From Halorussus halobius (GTDB lineage: Archaea; Halobacteriota; Halobacteria; Halobacteriales; Haladaptataceae): a stretch of DNA of 64,000 nucleotides. The stretch covers positions 310,001 through 374,000 of the forward strand of contig NZ_SBIU01000003.1 in NCBI RefSeq assembly GCF_004765805.1. Direction: 5' to 3'. The notes below the pieces were generated by a model, which saw only the letters and a program-made list of their open reading frames with translations, had not been told where the DNA came from and did not search any database. Made by a program: the position numbers and the translations under genes. The stretch's first letter is position 1. Each line of letters starts with the position of its first letter. Positions 60,623 to 64,000 of this stretch are shown here, one piece after another.

Positions 60623-61654
60623 ATGATTACCGATGCTCGCGTCCTCCGGACCGGCTTCGTCCCGCGAGAAGTCGAGCATCGCGACGCCGAGGTCACCCAC
60701 CTCACCGAGATCCTCAAGCCCCTGATCGACGGCGACCCCGCCGACACCACCCTCCTGCTCGGCCCCTCCGGCGCTGGCAAGACCTGCCTCGCCAAATATA
60801 CCGCCGAACAACTCCGCCAGGAGGTCCTCGACGTCGAGTACCAGTACGTCAACTGCTGGCAGAACTTCACCGAGTATCGCGCCCTCTACCGCCTCCTCGA
60901 CGGCCTTGGCACCACCGTCGACATCCACCGCCAGTCGACGCCCCGCGACGAACTCTACGAGCGTCTCCGAAACTACGACGGCCCGCCCTGCGTCGTCATC
61001 CTCGACGAGGCCGACCAACTGGAAGACAAAAGCTTGCTCTACCACCTGCACGAACTCCCGCAGTTCTCGATGCTCCTCATCGCCAACCGCGAGCGCGAGC
61101 TGTTCGCGAGTGCCGACGAACGCCTCACCAGCCGCCTCACTGGGAGCGAGCGCGTGCGCTTCGACCGCTACAGTGCCGACGAACTCGTCTCCATCATGGA
61201 CGCCCGCGTCAAGTGGGGCCTCGAGGAGGGCGTCATCTCCCAGGACCAGCTCGCCACCATCGCCGACGCCGCCGCCGGGGACGCCCGAGTCGCGCTCAGC
61301 ATCCTGCGGACTGCCGCCCGGCAGGCCCACCAGAACTACGCCGACGAGATCGCCGACGAGGCCATCGAGACCTCGATGCCGGAGGCCCGCGCCGAGCGCC
61401 ACGAGAAGGACGTCGAGACGCTGACGCCCCACCAGCGAACCCTCTACGAAATCATCGAGGAACACGAGGAGATCTCGCCGAGCGACCTCTACGAGGAGTA
61501 CAAGGAGCGAATCGACGACCCGAAGACCGACCGGACGGTCCGCAACTACCTCTCGAAGATGGACCAGTACGACGTCATCGAGGCAGCGGGGGCGAGCCGG
61601 AATCGAACGTACCGCTCGGTTTCGGAAACATTCGGAAACCTCGAAGAACGGTAG
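60623..61654 (+). CDS. Orc1/Cdc6-type replication initiator AAA+ ATPase
   Basis: The 343-residue Orc1/Cdc6 family protein has Walker A GPSGAGKT (47-54), Walker B VVILDEAD, sensor 1 'SMLLIANRERELF', arginine-rich 'DERLTSRLTGSERVRFDRYS', and sensor 2 'AAGDARVALSILRTAARQA'. The C-terminal winged helix is short ('LTPHQRTLYEIIEEHEEISPSDLYEEYKERI...TVRNYLSKMDQYDVIEAAGASRNRTYRSV'). It is shorter than chromosomal Orc1 proteins (about 400 residues). Such versions accompany plasmids and integrated elements. It would bind origin repeats; the palindromes beside it are candidates. Confidence 0.92.
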   Translation: MITDARVLRTGFVPREVEHRDAEVTHLTEILKPLIDGDPADTTLLLGPSGAGKTCLAKYTAEQLRQEVLDVEYQYVNCWQNFTEYRALYRLLDGLGTTVDIHRQSTPRDELYERLRNYDGPPCVVILDEADQLEDKSLLYHLHELPQFSMLLIANRERELFASADERLTSRLTGSERVRFDRYSADELVSIMDARVKWGLEEGVISQDQLATIADAAAGDARVALSILRTAARQAHQNYADEIADEAIETSMPEARAERHEKDVETLTPHQRTLYEIIEEHEEISPSDLYEEYKERIDDPKTDRTVRNYLSKMDQYDVIEAAGASRNRTYRSVSETFGNLEER

Positions 61655-61697
61655 GTACCGCGCCGCCACTCCTTGATTCGTGGCGGTTACGCATGTC

Positions 61698-61712
61698 CCG
61701 GAACTTCCGGAA
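61698..61712. promoter_or_regulatory. Second copy of the palindromic element, upstream of the RecA-like gene
   Basis: CCGGAACTTCCGGAA is identical to 60564-60578. It ends 45 bases before ATG 61757, and a TATA-like 'gcttatc' follows about 31 bases before that ATG. A weaker relative, TTCGGAAACATTCGGAAAC, lies in the end of cdc6 (about 61620-61640). Confidence 0.7.
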
Positions 61713-61756
61713 GGCGCGCGGCGTCGCTTATCCGAAGACCCCACGTATCAGTGCGT

Positions 61757-62452
61757 ATGCGACCGACTCGACAGAACGATGGGCCACCGGAACTCCCCGA
61801 GTTAGAAGCCGGCGTCCGTCTCCTCGACGTGGAAGGCGACGAACGGGCCACTGGACCGCTCCACTCGCTCGTCCTCGACCACCTCCTCATGAACGACGGC
61901 TCGGCGATGTGGGTGGACGCCGGCGGTCACGCGGTCTCTCAATCGCTCGCGTCACTCGCGCCCAGCACGCGCGTCCTCGACCGCATCCACGTCGCCCGTG
62001 GGTTTACTGCGAATCAGCACTACGAGCTCGTCCGGCGACTCCCGGACCAATTCGACGAGGACACGTCGCTGGTCGTCTGTCCGGCCTTCGACCACCTGTA
62101 CCGCGACGCGGAAGCCTACGCCGACGAGGGCCAGGACCACATGCTCCGGGCGCTGGCAACCGTCACCCGGCTCACCAACGAGTACGACGTCCCGGCCGTC
62201 TTCACCCGCTCGAAGCGAGACTCGTTCGCGGACCCGCTGGAAGCCGCCGCGAAGGAGACGCTCCGGTGCGAACAAACGAAGTTCGGCCCACGGTTCGTCG
62301 GCGAGGAGTTCGAGACGCTCGTCTACCCGATGGAGAACGGCTGGGTCCAGACGACCCTCGCCTTCTGGAAGCGCGTCCTCCAGGCCCGCGTGTCGGCCGA
62401 GAACGCTGCAACCACTCCGACGCCGGAGGTGACCACGAATGGGGCGTACTAA
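61757..62452 (+). CDS. RecA/RadA-like protein lacking a P-loop, replication-cluster component
   Basis: The 231-residue protein resembles the RadA/KaiC core. 'LHSLVLDHLLMNDGSAMWVDAGGHAVSQSLASL' (about 35-67) occupies the Walker A position, but there is no G-x4-G-K-T. 'LDRIHVARGFTANQHYELVRRL' follows, then the Walker B-like strand 'SLVVCPAFDHLYRD' and 'ALATVTRLTNEYDVPAVFTR'. ATP binding is therefore doubtful. It sits between cdc6 and polB, shares its promoter element with cdc6, and overlaps the next gene by 14 bases. Perhaps a polymerase accessory protein. Confidence 0.75.
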   Translation: MRPTRQNDGPPELPELEAGVRLLDVEGDERATGPLHSLVLDHLLMNDGSAMWVDAGGHAVSQSLASLAPSTRVLDRIHVARGFTANQHYELVRRLPDQFDEDTSLVVCPAFDHLYRDAEAYADEGQDHMLRALATVTRLTNEYDVPAVFTRSKRDSFADPLEAAAKETLRCEQTKFGPRFVGEEFETLVYPMENGWVQTTLAFWKRVLQARVSAENAATTPTPEVTTNGAY

Positions 62453-62732
62453 CCCGACGTTCCGCGACGTCCTCCGGTCGCTCGAAGGCAACTGGCAGGA
62501 CTACCGCCGCGCCCTTCGGCGACCCGATCAGGACCGCTTCGACCAGCTCTGGGAGGAGGCCCGCCAGTACGCCGACGCGGGCGGCTACCTCAACCACCAG
62601 AACCCGATGGTGGTCGTACTGTTCTCGATGGTCCTCGCTCACGAGCAGCGCATCCAAGATCTCGAAGCGGAACTGGAAGCCGAACAGTCCACCGCTCCCG
62701 ACGCCGGTGACAGCGACGACTCGACCGAATAG
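62439..62732 (+). CDS. Small coiled-coil protein of the PolB cluster (DUF8156-like)
   Basis: The 97-residue acidic, helical protein begins 'MGRTNPTFRDVLRSLEGNWQDYRRALRRPDQDRFDQLWEEARQYADAGGYLNHQNPMVVVLFSMVLAHE'. A C-terminal coiled coil and acidic tail follow ('QRIQDLEAELEAEQSTAPDAGD...'). Its start lies inside the previous gene (14-base overlap), and the polymerase follows after 8 bases. I believe this is a haloarchaeal family (DUF8156) that travels with family-B polymerases of integrated elements. Function unknown. Confidence 0.75.
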   Translation: MGRTNPTFRDVLRSLEGNWQDYRRALRRPDQDRFDQLWEEARQYADAGGYLNHQNPMVVVLFSMVLAHEQRIQDLEAELEAEQSTAPDAGDSDDSTE

Positions 62733-62740
62733 GAGGGACG

Positions 62741-64000
62741 ATGCCCTTCAAAATCGACTTCTTCGACGGCGAGGTCGTCGAGTGGTCGCTGACCGACGAC
62801 GGTGCGACGAGCGAGCGCGTCCTCGACTACACGCCCACCTTCTACGTCGGCCTCGGCGAAGGTGACGCCGAGTCCCTCTCGAATGCACAGAACGTCCTCG
62901 AGCAGTTCCCGGCGGTCGCCCGAACGCGATTCGAGGAGTGGCGACCTGGATTCCGGCACGACGCCGAGCAGGTACTCCGGGTCGACTGTACCCACGTCGA
63001 CGAAGTCAGGCAACTCGCCGGCTGGATTCGCGAGTGGGGCGACCCCGGCGAGTATCGGTGTTTCAACGTGGACTTCTCGCAGGAGTTCCGCTACTGCCTC
63101 GAACGGGACCGCTCGCCGACTCCCAGGACGGAACTCACTACGCTCTCCATCGAAGGACGCGCTCACGAGTTCGGCGACTGCGAACTGCCCCCACTGACTG
63201 TGGGGGGCGAGCAGGTGGGCCGGTCGCCGAGCGTCGCACTCACGCGCATCGAGGAACTCGTGGACCGGGCGGACCCGGACGTACTCATCGTCGATTCCGC
63301 CCAACTGCTCGCCGAGTTGCACGCCCTCGCGGACCGACTCGGCTACGACCTCCAACTCGGCCGACGGTCGGGGTTCCAGCAACTCGCCAGGGAATCGACG
63401 TATACGAGCTACGGTCGGGTCGGTCACTCGCCCGCGCGGTACAACGTTCCCGGCCGCGTGCTCCTCGACCGCTCGAACACGTTCTTCTACCGGGAGACCA
63501 ACATCGCTGGTTGCGTCGACCTCGTCCGCCGGTCGGGCAAACCCCTCCAGGAACTCTCCTGGGCGTCCATCGGTAACGTCTTGACCGCCATCCAGATTCG
63601 GGAAGCCCTCTCCAGAAACGTGCTCGTACCGTGGCGGGCGTGGCGACCGGAGCAGTTCAAGACGATGCGCCAGCTGAACGACGCCGACCGTGGCGGGTTC
63701 ACGTTTTCCCCCGACGTCGGCGTCCACGAGAACGTCCACGAACTCGACTTCTCGTCGCTGTACCCCAACATCATCTGCAAGTACAACGTCTCCCCCGAGA
63801 GGATTCGATGCGACTGTCACGCCGACCGTGAGGACGTCCCGGGACTCGGCTATAGCATCTGCGACGAACGGGGATACCTGCCGGACGTCCTCCAGCCCCT
63901 CGTCGACGACCGCGACGCAATCAAAGCCGAAATCGCCGAGACGGACGACCCCGAGCGACTCGCGGAACTGGAGGGTCGGTCGGGGGCAATCAAGTGGATT
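62741..64000 (+). CDS. B-family DNA polymerase (PolB2-like), C-terminus outside window
   Basis: The first 420 residues are present. The N-terminal domain starts 'MPFKIDFFDGEVVEWSLTDDG'. Polymerase motif A is DFSSLYPNII with the metal-binding Asp336, followed by a Cys/His pair in 'RIRCDCHADRED'. In the region where the 3'-5' exonuclease ExoI (D-x-E) is expected, the sequence reads 'RTELTTLSIEGRAHEF' without the Asp, so proofreading may be lost. An AGGAGG Shine-Dalgarno overlaps the previous stop and sets the start at 62741. Motifs B and C are beyond the window. Last gene of the cdc6 cluster. Confidence 0.9.
   Translation, partial: MPFKIDFFDGEVVEWSLTDDGATSERVLDYTPTFYVGLGEGDAESLSNAQNVLEQFPAVARTRFEEWRPGFRHDAEQVLRVDCTHVDEVRQLAGWIREWGDPGEYRCFNVDFSQEFRYCLERDRSPTPRTELTTLSIEGRAHEFGDCELPPLTVGGEQVGRSPSVALTRIEELVDRADPDVLIVDSAQLLAELHALADRLGYDLQLGRRSGFQQLARESTYTSYGRVGHSPARYNVPGRVLLDRSNTFFYRETNIAGCVDLVRRSGKPLQELSWASIGNVLTAIQIREALSRNVLVPWRAWRPEQFKTMRQLNDADRGGFTFSPDVGVHENVHELDFSSLYPNIICKYNVSPERIRCDCHADREDVPGLGYSICDERGYLPDVLQPLVDDRDAIKAEIAETDDPERLAELEGRSGAIKWI

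Overview
The window comes from a halophilic archaeon (class Halobacteria). Its DNA is very GC-rich, the predicted proteins are strongly acidic, and many genes have a TATA-like box about 27-31 bases before an ATG with no Shine-Dalgarno sequence, as in leaderless haloarchaeal transcripts. The gene content agrees: GatD, GHMP-type archaeal shikimate kinase, a MoaD-like SAMP, TrmB regulators, Orc1/Cdc6, family-B DNA polymerase, COG1361 surface proteins and a PGF-type C-terminal sorting tail. I cannot fix the genus.

Positions 1-18000 are mostly core chromosome: an ATP-grasp ligase, a flavin-dependent monooxygenase, SurE, a TrmB regulator, beta-carbonic anhydrase, ThiC, an ACR3-like carrier, a VapBC toxin-antitoxin pair lodged at the 3' end of chorismate mutase, archaeal shikimate kinase, DoxX, a DUF1405 protein, a secreted protein with an ArsR-like regulator, and a CPBP protease. 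Gene remnants and repeats lie between them. Positions 18000-24000 form a catabolic-looking patch (cytochrome P450, TetR regulator, GH3 beta-glucosidase, SDR dehydrogenase). Three near-identical palindromes (TTACTAA-N4-TTAGTTA type) suggest one TetR regulon.

Positions 24400-52000 are again core-like: GatD plus a GNAT enzyme, SAMP1, a potassium-related block (two RCK_C membrane proteins, a divergent K+ channel, an HPP-Usp protein), an ABC exporter, a nucleoside phosphorylase with a wHTH regulator and a PfkB kinase, an AstE/AspA-like deacylase, a three-gene surface cluster with a 30-codon coupled ORF, polyphosphate kinase with a phosphatase, a COG1361-MacB-like ABC operon, a universal stress protein and an HTH regulator.

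Positions 52500-59450 are visibly AT-richer and look horizontally acquired. They hold a truncated phage-repressor-like wHTH/membrane protein and a restriction/defence island. The island has one three-gene operon on the minus strand (Mrr-like nuclease, GHKL ATPase with a Shedu/NucS-like C-terminus whose nuclease residues look lost, membrane protein) and a divergent two-gene operon (SRA-like-HNH endonuclease, DNA cytosine-C5 methyltransferase). This is the best candidate for an under-described system. It abuts a broken adenine methylase gene and then a replication cluster typical of integrated elements (59490-64000): Orc1/Cdc6, a RecA-like protein without a P-loop, a small coiled-coil protein and a B-family DNA polymerase cut by the window end. 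The first two of these carry the same 15-bp palindrome at exactly the same distance from their start codons.
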